Shown: in pieces, positions 1 through 5,739 of the stretch
Layout: each line of letters opens with the position of its first letter
Position numbering within the stretch: the first letter of the stretch is position 1
Source of the DNA: Microthrixaceae bacterium
GTDB lineage: Bacteria > Actinomycetota > Acidimicrobiia > Acidimicrobiales > Acidimicrobilacustridaceae
Direction of reading: 5' to 3'
Assembly: GCA_023264915.1 (NCBI GenBank)
Contig: JAHFUU010000156.1
Span: forward strand, 1-6,500
Length of the DNA: 6,500 bases
Program-made: the position numbers and the translations under genes
Notes under the pieces: generated by a model
Seen by the model: the letters and a program-made list of their open reading frames with translations, nothing else
Databases searched by the model: none
What the model was told of the DNA's origin: nothing

Positions 1-354
<354 letters not shown>

Positions 355-360
355 GGTGCC

Positions 361-389
361 AGGATAAAAGTTGAGTGCAAGATAAACAA
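361..389 (-). promoter_or_regulatory. Probable dnaK promoter (sigma70-like)
   Basis: On the minus strand a -35 element TTGTTT (384-389) and a -10 element TATCCT (361-366) are separated by exactly 17 bases. The -10 keeps the T at position 1, A at 2 and final T of the consensus. This is the most AT-rich patch between gpmA and dnaK, and it is oriented towards dnaK. The spacer and -35 are covered by the HAIR-like operator at 370-390, the layout expected for repression of a heat-shock promoter. Confidence 0.6.
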
Positions 390-390
390 C
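370..390 (-). promoter_or_regulatory. HAIR-like operator (candidate HspR site)
   Basis: The actinobacterial HAIR element bound by the repressor HspR has the consensus CTTGAGT-N7-ACTCAAG. On the minus strand the window reads GTTGTTT, seven bases, then ACTCAAC. One half-site matches 6 of 7 positions, the other only 4 of 7, with the spacer exactly seven. Its place inside the dnaK promoter makes chance less likely. HspR binding is inferred from position and motif; the second half-site is clearly degenerate. Confidence 0.5.
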
Positions 391-493
391 TTCGGGCAGG
401 AACTTCCACTCTCAATCTCGAGCCGGGCTCCACGGGGCCCGCGGGGCGAGTGTTCCCAGGCGGACCGTTCGGCATGGCGATCCCACCATCTGA

Positions 494-516
494 CGCGGGC
501 ACCCTGGGTGCCCGCG
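494..516 (-). terminator. GC-rich hairpin terminator downstream of gpmA
   Basis: A perfect 10-bp stem, CGCGGGCACC (494-503) and GGTGCCCGCG (507-516), encloses a CTG loop. It lies 23 bases past the gpmA stop codon and before the dnaK promoter. No U-tract follows on the minus strand, which is usual for actinobacterial intrinsic terminators. It would keep gpmA transcription from running into the heat-shock operon. Confidence 0.75.
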
Positions 517-539
517 GGGCTGGGCAGATCCCGTTGGGG

Positions 540-1367
540 TCAGCGCTTCTGGTCGGCCTGGCGGGCCACAGCCTCAGCTGCCGCCCTGGCAGCGTCGACG
601 TCGCCAAGAGCCCTCTGCAAGACTCGCTCTTGTGCGGAGGGCACGGGGCCTGGCGTCGGCTCTGGTGATGAGAGGTCGCCCGCCGACGCCGGTGGGATGG
701 GCCGCCAGTTCTCATCCAGGTCATACAGGATCGGTACTCCCGTGGGGATGTTGACCTCCGCTATCTGGTCATCTGGGATCTCCTCGAGGTGCTTCACCAG
801 AGCCCGGAGGCTGTTGCCATGCGCGACGACCAGGACGGCCAGCCCCGATCGAAGATCGGGGACGATCGCGTCATACCACCAGGGAAGCATCCGCTCGACG
901 ACGTCGGCGAGGCATTCAGAAGAGGGGATCAGCTCAGGCGGCAGGCCCCGGTAGCGAGGATCGAACCGTGCGTTGCGCTCGTCCTCGGCGGCCAACGGTG
1001 GGGGCGGGGTGTCATAGCTGCGTCGCCAGACCTTCACCTGCTCGGCTCCGTAGCGTTCGAGCGTCTCGGCCTTGTCCCGACCTTGCAGGTCGCCGTAGTG
1101 GCGCTCGTTGAGCCGCCAGGACCGGCGTACCGGCAGCCAAAGGAGGTCCATCTCGTCCAGGGCGAGCTGAGCGGTCCTGATCGCCCGGGTCTGCACCGAG
1201 GTGTGAACCATGTCGGGCGCGACCCCCGCTTCGAGAAGGTCGCGGCCACCCTGGCGGGCTTCGTCGGCACCCTGGCTGGTCAGGTCGGCGTCATACCAGC
1301 CAGTGAAGAGGTTGAGCTCGTTCCACTCTGACTGGCCGTGCCGAACCAGGACGAGGCGGTAGGTCAT
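540..1367 (-). CDS. gpmA: 2,3-bisphosphoglycerate-dependent phosphoglycerate mutase
   Basis: This glycolytic and gluconeogenic enzyme interconverts 3-phosphoglycerate and 2-phosphoglycerate in the cytosol through a phosphohistidine intermediate. The 275-residue product shows the family signatures: VRHGQSEWN at 8-16 with the phosphorylated His10, [10 protein letters not shown] at 21-30, [11 protein letters not shown] at 86-96 with acid Glu88, and [14 protein letters not shown] at 182-195 with the second catalytic His183. The core ends near residue 224. A further tail of about 50 residues follows, a Pro-rich stretch (225-244) and then an Ala/Arg/Glu-rich helix (245-275), which makes it longer than the usual roughly 250 residues. 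The ATG at 1365-1367 was chosen because the family begins at [11 protein letters not shown]; a GTG 72 bases upstream would add a non-conserved extension. No clear Shine-Dalgarno precedes the ATG. The gene lies 87 bp downstream of the RCK pair on the same strand and may be partly cotranscribed with it. Confidence 0.95.
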   Translation of the reverse strand: MTYRLVLVRHGQSEWNELNLFTGWYDADLTSQGADEARQGGRDLLEAGVAPDMVHTSVQTRAIRTAQLALDEMDLLWLPVRRSWRLNERHYGDLQGRDKAETLERYGAEQVKVWRRSYDTPPPPLAAEDERNARFDPRYRGLPPELIPSSECLADVVERMLPWWYDAIVPDLRSGLAVLVVAHGNSLRALVKHLEEIPDDQIAEVNIPTGVPILYDLDENWRPIPPASAGDLSSPEPTPGPVPSAQERVLQRALGDVDAARAAAEAVARQADQKR

Positions 1368-1454
1368 CGCCGGAGTCTTGACCTTGGCCCGTTGGTGAAT
1401 CCAGTTCGCCGCACGCCCGCCCGGTGATGGGTGCCCCACACCGCAGCGACGGCT

Positions 1455-2123
1455 TCAACCGATGAGGATCTCGCGCACCTTGTCCTCGCTGTCGTCGGTC
1501 ACGAGGACCATCACCTCGTCGCCAGTGTGGAACACCGTGTCCCCTCGCGGGACGACCAGGTGCTCATCGCGCAAGATGGCCACAACCGTCGACCCGCGCG
1601 GGAACTCCAGGTGCATCAGGTCCTTTCCGTTGGCCGGTGAGCTCTCGGCAAGCTTGACCTCGGACAGGCGGGCCCGCCCGTCTTCAAAGGAGAACAGACG
1701 GACGAGCGAACCTACCGACACTGCCTCTTCCACCAGCGAGGTCAGCAGGTGGGGAGTCGACACCGAGACGTCGACGCCCCACGTGTCGTTGAAGAGCCAC
1801 TCGTTGCTCGGGTTGTTGATTCGCGCTACGACGCGGGGAACGCCGAACTCCTGCTTGGCGAGCAGGGAGATGACCAGGTTGTCCTCGTCGTCGCCGGTGA
1901 CCGCGACCACGACATCGGCGGTCTCGGGCTTGCACCTGCCGAACTGGGAGACCTCACAGCCGTCGACCTCCATCCACGTGATGTCCTCGGCGAGGCCCGA
2001 TCGCCTGGCCCATTCGACTCGGTCGGGATCCTGCTCAGCCACGAGAACCTCGTGACCACCGTTGTGCAGCTCGGTTGCGATGTAGGTGCCGACGTTGCCG
2101 CCACCGACGATGATCACTCTCAT
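1455..2123 (-). CDS. ceoC: TrkA-family (RCK) potassium regulatory protein, CeoC-like
   Basis: This is a cytosolic RCK protein of 222 residues. In this family the subunits bind NAD(H) or adenine nucleotides and gate or regulate K+ transporters. Residues 1 to about 125 form the Rossmann-like TrkA-N domain: the nucleotide-binding loop GGGNVG at 7-12, acidic Glu30 at the end of strand 2, TGDDEDN at 76-82, and VARINNPSNEWLF at 99-111. Residues about 140-221 match a TrkA-C (RCK-C) ligand-binding domain, including the closing HTGDEVMVLVTDD. The ATG overlaps the ceoB-like stop by one base (TGATG on the minus strand), and a Shine-Dalgarno AGGGGG at 2130-2135 sits inside the upstream gene, so the two are translationally coupled. 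From memory, mycobacteria have the same adjacent pair, ceoB and ceoC, beside an APC-type membrane protein. No TrkH or KtrB channel subunit is encoded in this window. Confidence 0.9.
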   Translation of the reverse strand: MRVIIVGGGNVGTYIATELHNGGHEVLVAEQDPDRVEWARRSGLAEDITWMEVDGCEVSQFGRCKPETADVVVAVTGDDEDNLVISLLAKQEFGVPRVVARINNPSNEWLFNDTWGVDVSVSTPHLLTSLVEEAVSVGSLVRLFSFEDGRARLSEVKLAESSPANGKDLMHLEFPRGSTVVAILRDEHLVVPRGDTVFHTGDEVMVLVTDDSEDKVREILIG

Positions 2124-2788
2124 CAGTGGCCCCCTGTCTCGCTGTTGGTGATGAACGCGTCGAACTCGTCAAGCCTGTCTCCTGCAACGGCCATCCACAC
2201 GACGTCGCCCTCTTGGGCCACCTGCCTCGGGCTCGGAAGCGATGCCTCGCTCAGCCGGGAAACCGCCACGAGCCTTGCCATGTCCGGTACCTCGAGATCC
2301 GAAAGCAGCCGCCCCGCCCAGATCGACGGCACGGTGCGCTCGACCATGCAGACCTTGGCGCTGGGGTCGACCCACTCGATCGCGTGCGAGTCGGGCAGGA
2401 TCTTGCGCAACACGCGCTCGGTGGTCCAGGCCACGGTCGCGACGGTAGGGATGCCGAGCCGCTCATAGATCTGGGCGCGCCTCGAGTCGTAGATGCGGGC
2501 GACCACTCGCTCGACGTCGAATGCCTCTCTGGCGACTCGGGCGATGAGGATGTTGGAGTTGTCGCCGTTGGTGACCGAGGCCAGCGCCCCCGCCCTCTCG
2601 ATCCCAGCGGCACGAAGGTTGTCACGATCGAACCCGACGCCGACGACGGTCGTGCCGGAGAAGTCCTCAGAGAGCCTCCGAAAGGCTCTGGCTTGCTTGT
2701 CCACCACTGCGACCGTGTGTCCCTCGGATTCGAGCGTCGCGGCCAGCCCCGAGCCGACTCGACCACATCCCACCACTACGACATGCAA
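2123..2788 (-). CDS. ceoB: TrkA-family (RCK) potassium regulatory protein, CeoB-like
   Basis: This is the first gene of the RCK pair, 221 residues and cytosolic. The TrkA-N domain has GCGRVG at 7-12, Asp30 at the end of strand 2 (typical of NAD-binding forms), NGDNSN at 74-79 and ARIYD at 97-101. A TrkA-C domain covers about 145-215, ending with EGDVVWMAV. The sequence resembles CeoB-type proteins of streptomycetes and mycobacteria as I recall them, down to an M-H start and a C-terminus ending GGH. The start is a TTG at 2786-2788. It is supported by a strong GAGGAGG at 2798-2804 with a nine-base spacer and by the family start at MHVVVVGCGRVG; no ATG or GTG fits better. The two RCK proteins probably assemble together, as RCK domains act as dimers or octameric rings. 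The gene is transcribed away from the KimA-like transporter across a 447-bp intergenic region. Confidence 0.9.
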   Translation of the reverse strand: MHVVVVGCGRVGSGLAATLESEGHTVAVVDKQARAFRRLSEDFSGTTVVGVGFDRDNLRAAGIERAGALASVTNGDNSNILIARVAREAFDVERVVARIYDSRRAQIYERLGIPTVATVAWTTERVLRKILPDSHAIEWVDPSAKVCMVERTVPSIWAGRLLSDLEVPDMARLVAVSRLSEASLPSPRQVAQEGDVVWMAVAGDRLDEFDAFITNSETGGH

Positions 2789-2797
2789 CTTGGCGAA

Positions 2798-2804
2798 CCT
2801 CCTC
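2798..2804 (-). promoter_or_regulatory. Ribosome binding site supporting the TTG start of ceoB
   Basis: On the minus strand this reads GAGGAGG, nine bases before the TTG at 2786-2788. It is near-perfect for the anti-Shine-Dalgarno and decides in favour of the non-ATG start. Confidence 0.75.
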
Positions 2805-2829
2805 GTGGGCCTACGTGCTTGCCTGACGA

Positions 2830-2928
2830 GTCGGTGCGAACCGACCCCGCCACGGCTGTCAGAGCAGCCGATGCGCGGTTGGGCATCCTAGGACCGGTCT
2901 CCCGCCCGAGCCACTGTTGCCCAACGCG
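2830..2928. other. Cluster of three stem-loops near ceoB
   Basis: Three consecutive inverted repeats occur. The first is GTCGGT/ACCGAC (2830-2835, 2840-2845) around GCGA, a GNRA tetraloop in plus-strand RNA. The second is CGGCTG/CAGCCG (2853-2858, 2865-2870) with a six-base loop. The third pairs CGCG-G-TTGGGCA (2874-2885) with TGCCCAACGCG (2918-2928), 11 bp with one bulged base around a 32-base interior. They could form a structured leader on either strand, or be operators. In GC-rich DNA short stems also arise by chance, so function is open. Confidence 0.4.
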
Positions 2929-3056
2929 GCCGCGGCCCGTCAGGACCCCGCACCTTCCCCCGAGAGCCGTCAGACTGGCTGGGATCGTCGAGCCCCACCA
3001 GCGCGGGACGCCGTGCGCTCTCACGCCTGGTTCCTGTGGGCGGCCAGCTCGCTGCC

Positions 3057-3101
3057 GGTCACGGGGCGCACGTGCAAGCCTGATCGTGCGCCCCGGTGAC
3101 C
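3057..3101 (+). promoter_or_regulatory. Strong hairpin upstream of the KimA-like gene (candidate leader terminator)
   Basis: GGTCACGGGGCGCACG (3057-3072) pairs with CGTGCGCCCC-G-GTGACC (3085-3101). That is 16 base pairs with one bulged G (3095) and a 12-base loop. On the plus strand it is followed by CTCTTTC, which looks like an intrinsic terminator. Because it lies between two divergent starts, it cannot end either neighbouring gene; in the plus direction it would be in the transporter's 5' leader, 134 bases before the chosen ATG. A second stem (GGCGGC/GCTGCC, 3039-3056) directly abuts its left side. The segment CCGTGACCGG at 3140-3149 is an exact complement of CCGGTCACGG at 3055-3064, so an alternative fold exists. 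It may be an attenuator, a processing or stability element, or a protein-binding palindrome. Confidence 0.55.
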
Positions 3102-3235
3102 TCTTTCGCCGTTCGACGGCACCTCCGACCTTGCTCCGGCCGTGACCGGACCCGCGATTGGGCGCAGGTCGATCAGCGGAGGAGGCCAGCCGGGCCCAAA
3201 CAGTGTTGACTGGTGCGGTGAAGACTGAAGCGGAC

Positions 3236-5617
3236 ATGCATGCTGCAGCAACTGAGCCCCCGGCGGCGCCGGACGGTGAGGCTGTCCCGGTACCCAAAGC
3301 TCAAGATCACCTCGTCGACTTGCCTGAACCGGTCACCTACAGGCTCAAGAAGCGGGTGCTCGGCCCCCCGATATTCACCGACCGGCTCGCACACGAACGT
3401 CTGGGCAACCCGACGGCGTTGGCGGTGTTCGCATCGGACAACCTGTCTTCATCGGCGTACGCGACAGAGGAGATCCTTCGCGTGCTCGTACCGGCCATCG
3501 GGATCTTCGCGTTCTCGATGGTGGTGCCCATCACCATCGCCATGTTGGTGGTGTTGGGATTCTTGATCCTCTCGTACCGCCAGACGATCAAGGAGTACCC
3601 CTCGGCGGGCGGGGCCTACATAGTCACCAAGGACAACTTCGGGATCTTCTGGGCTCAGATCGCGGGCGTGTCCCTGCTCACGGACTACGTGCTGACCGTG
3701 TCCGTGTCTACGGCAGCTGGGGCGGCAGCACTCGCTTCAGCCTTTGAGGTGTTCGAGCCGTTCGTGCTGCCGGTGTCGGTCGTCTTCGTGATGATCATCG
3801 CCGGCGGAAACCTCAAGGGGGTCAAGGAGTCAGGCAAGGCATTCGCAGTCCCGACCTACTTCTTCATCGCGAACATGGCCGTCCTGCTGGTGATCGGCAT
3901 CGTCAAAGCCATTGGCGGTGCGCTCCCCGAGCACGCCTCCTGCGGCGTCGAAGGCACCTTGCCATGCGGGCAAGGAGTTGACGGAGTGCTCTTCTTCGGG
4001 ACGACCCTTTTCGTCGTCTTGCATGCGTTCGCCTCGGGCGGCGCGGCGGTCACCGGCGTCGAGGCGATCTCCAACGGTGTCCCGGCCTTCCGTGAGCCGT
4101 CGTGGAAGAACGCCCGCAAGACCCTCGTCGTGATGGGGTCCCTGCTGGGCGTGATGTTCCTCGGCCTGTCGTTCCTGGCGTCCCGGGTCCATGCCATCCC
4201 CTACGAGCACGGCACTCCGACGGTGATCGCGCAGGTCGGTGAGTACGTCTACGGCGACGGTGGTCTCGGCAAGGCCCTTTTCTACGCGTTGCAAGCCGGA
4301 ACCATGCTCATCCTGGTGCTCGCCGCCAACACGAGCTTCGCGGACTTCCCGCGGCTGGCGAGCTTCCAGGCGAGCGACAGCTTCATGCCCAAACAGCTCA
4401 CCAAGCGCGGGCACCGGCTGGTGTTCTCCAATGGGATATTCACCCTGTCTCTTGCGGCGATCGTGCTGCTGTTCGTCACCCAGGCCAAGGTCGAGCGCCT
4501 CATCCCCATGTACGCCATCGGCGTGTTCTTGAGCTTCACCCTGTCCCAAGCCGGGATGGCAAAGCACCACATCAAGAAGAAGGAGGCGGGATGGCTGCGG
4601 GGACTGTTCATCAACGCCACGGGCGCCGTCCTGTCCTTCGTCGTGCTGATCATCTTCGCGACCACGAAGTTCCACGAGGGGGCCTGGGTCATCATCATCC
4701 TCATCCCGATCCTCGTCGTCCCCCTGTTCCGCCTGAACAAGGCATATGAGACCGAGCGTGTCGAGCTTGCCGAGGACGCGCACACCGCGGCTGAGGCACC
4801 GATCCTTGACCGCCACGTCGTCTTCGTGCTCATCGACGACCTCGACATGGCCTCGGCACGCGCCATCCAGTACGCGCGGACCCTCATGCCCGACGAGCTG
4901 GTTGCGGTTCACTTCGATCTCGACCCGCTTCGCACCAAGGAGCTTGCTCAGGCGTGGAGCAAGCTCGGCTTCGCGCGCCTGTCGCTAGATGTCGTGGAGT
5001 GCCCCGACCGCCGCATCGAGCGAGCTGCCGCGGAGGTCGCTGCGCGCCAGCTCGCACGTGGAGACACAGAGGTGACGGTGTTGATCCCACGACGCGAGTA
5101 CAGCCGCTTCTGGCATCGGCTGGTCCATGACAGAACCGCCGACTCGATTGCCAAGGTGCTCGACGACCTGCCTCATTGCAACGTGACGATCGTGCCATTC
5201 CACCTGGGAGCGAAGGGCATAACTCCCCGGCTCATCAGGCCGGCAGACCAAACGGCACCCGAGGGGAAGGGGCGGCGTGCTGCCAAGTCCAAAGAGCTCC
5301 CACACATCGAGATCGGCGACATCGACATGCCTGCGGACCGTGTACCCATTGCCGAGGTCAGGCACAGGCAACGGGTCCGCCTTGCCGGCAAGATCTACTC
5401 GATGCGCGTCCAGCCGTGGTCAGGTGTAGCGGTTCTCGAGCTGACCCTCATCGACGACACTGGCGCGATGCAGATCGTCTTCTTCGGTCGGCGTGAGCTC
5501 CCCGGGGTGACCACGGGCACCAAGCTTGTGGTCGACGGCGTCATCGGTGAGCACCGCGGCAAGATGGCCATCCTGAACCCCCAGTATGAGATCCAAGCTG
5601 CGGCTGAGGTTCGCTGA
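3236..5617 (+). CDS. KimA-like APC-superfamily potassium transporter with C-terminal OB-fold domain
   Basis: This is an inner-membrane transporter, probably a K+ importer, of 793 residues. Residues about 40-505 form an APC-type core with roughly 12 hydrophobic segments. Residues that I recall as K+-binding in Bacillus KimA recur with conserved spacing: Asp68 and Tyr75 in SDNLSSSAYATEE, Asp150 and Thr154 in LTDYVLT, Thr273 and Glu276 in TGVEAISN, and Tyr426 in IPMYAIGV. Residues about 522-657 are a cytosolic, universal-stress-like alpha/beta domain (HVVFVLIDDLD). A basic linker (about 660-690) leads to an extra OB-fold domain at about 705-787, RVRLAGKIYSMRVQP through GRRELPGV to MAILNPQYEI. 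That domain resembles the small actinobacterial OB-fold proteins that, as I recall, lie near this locus as a separate gene. The start is uncertain: I chose the ATG at 3236. GTG or TTG codons at 3203, 3206 and 3218 are also in frame, and a GGAGGAGG at 3178-3185 sits 17 bases before the 3203 GTG. It is transcribed divergently from the ceoBC-like RCK genes. Confidence 0.88.
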   Translation: MHAAATEPPAAPDGEAVPVPKAQDHLVDLPEPVTYRLKKRVLGPPIFTDRLAHERLGNPTALAVFASDNLSSSAYATEEILRVLVPAIGIFAFSMVVPITIAMLVVLGFLILSYRQTIKEYPSAGGAYIVTKDNFGIFWAQIAGVSLLTDYVLTVSVSTAAGAAALASAFEVFEPFVLPVSVVFVMIIAGGNLKGVKESGKAFAVPTYFFIANMAVLLVIGIVKAIGGALPEHASCGVEGTLPCGQGVDGVLFFGTTLFVVLHAFASGGAAVTGVEAISNGVPAFREPSWKNARKTLVVMGSLLGVMFLGLSFLASRVHAIPYEHGTPTVIAQVGEYVYGDGGLGKALFYALQAGTMLILVLAANTSFADFPRLASFQASDSFMPKQLTKRGHRLVFSNGIFTLSLAAIVLLFVTQAKVERLIPMYAIGVFLSFTLSQAGMAKHHIKKKEAGWLRGLFINATGAVLSFVVLIIFATTKFHEGAWVIIILIPILVVPLFRLNKAYETERVELAEDAHTAAEAPILDRHVVFVLIDDLDMASARAIQYARTLMPDELVAVHFDLDPLRTKELAQAWSKLGFARLSLDVVECPDRRIERAAAEVAARQLARGDTEVTVLIPRREYSRFWHRLVHDRTADSIAKVLDDLPHCNVTIVPFHLGAKGITPRLIRPADQTAPEGKGRRAAKSKELPHIEIGDIDMPADRVPIAEVRHRQRVRLAGKIYSMRVQPWSGVAVLELTLIDDTGAMQIVFFGRRELPGVTTGTKLVVDGVIGEHRGKMAILNPQYEIQAAAEVR

Positions 5618-5650
5618 ACCATCCAAGCCGCGGCTGGGGTTCGCTGAACC
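5591..5650 (+). repeat. 30-bp tandem duplication straddling the transporter stop codon
   Basis: Copy 1 (5591-5620) and copy 2 (5621-5650) are identical at 28 of 30 positions; the differences are T/C at unit position 9 and A/G at position 17. Each unit begins ATCCAAG and ends TTCGCTGAACC. The real stop TGA (5615-5617) lies in copy 1, and copy 2 carries the same TGA in the same frame (5645-5647). Read-through would therefore add only nine residues, TIQAAAGVR. It looks like a recent slippage duplication. Confidence 0.9.
5597..5634 (+). terminator. Hairpin overlapping the transporter stop codon, candidate terminator
   Basis: The two repeat copies can fold on each other: GCTGCGGCT (5597-5605) pairs with AGCCGCGGC (5626-5634), 9 bp including one G-U. 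Inside this, GGTTC and GAACC (5608-5612, 5616-5620) form a second 5-bp stem with a GCT loop. No U-tract follows. The stop codon TGA at 5615-5617 is inside the structure. It may end transcription between the convergent genes, but the overlap with coding sequence makes this uncertain. The remaining gap to 5739 has only short palindromes such as CGGCATGCCG at 5703-5712. Confidence 0.4.
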
Positions 5651-5739
5651 AACTCACGACAGCGAACGACCCGCCTCGATCGGCGTTCATCATCGGCTGC
5701 GACGGCATGCCGAGCGGTGTGGCCGAGATGCCCCGCAGG

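Larger units (their letters stand above)
2789..3235. other. Divergent intergenic region between ceoB and the transporter gene
   Basis: These 447 bp separate the leftward ceoB start from the rightward transporter start. Open frames exist on both strands, but their translations are Arg/Pro/Gly-rich, show no recognisable motif and lack ribosome binding sites, so I call no gene. The region must hold promoters for both directions, yet I find no clear -10/-35 pair. What stands out is secondary structure: a cluster of stem-loops at 2830-2928, another at 3039-3056, and a very strong hairpin at 3057-3101. The region could be a long structured leader of the transporter mRNA or a regulator-binding region. 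I looked for the conserved blocks of the c-di-AMP (ydaO/yuaA) riboswitch, which controls related K+ transporters, and did not find them. Confidence 0.6.

Noticed and set aside
424..441. Short inverted repeat CGGGCTCC/GGGGCCCG upstream of the dnaK promoter
   Set aside because: It has only about six or seven pairs with a G-T mismatch and a very tight loop. The nearby perfect 10-bp stem at 494-516 already explains termination of gpmA.
2917..3099. 60-codon plus-strand open frame inside the intergenic region
   Set aside because: It starts with TTG without a Shine-Dalgarno, has low-complexity Arg/Pro/Ala content and runs through the strong hairpin, so it is not credible as a gene.
2789..3235. Possible ydaO/yuaA c-di-AMP riboswitch ahead of the KimA-like gene
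   Set aside because: This was expected because related transporters carry it, but I could not find its conserved blocks (such as the GGTACGG, GGGGTGAAT and CAGCTAAC types) on either strand.
2776..3297. 173-codon open frame on the minus strand spanning the ceoB-transporter intergenic region
   Set aside because: It overlaps both flanking gene starts. Its translation is Arg/Gly/Ser-rich with no motif, and no ribosome binding site supports it; long open frames are common by chance in GC-rich DNA.
3830..4912. 360-codon open frame antisense to the transporter
   Set aside because: Its translation is a highly charged Asp/Glu/His/Arg-rich string typical of the antisense shadow of a membrane protein; the plus-strand protein is clearly real.
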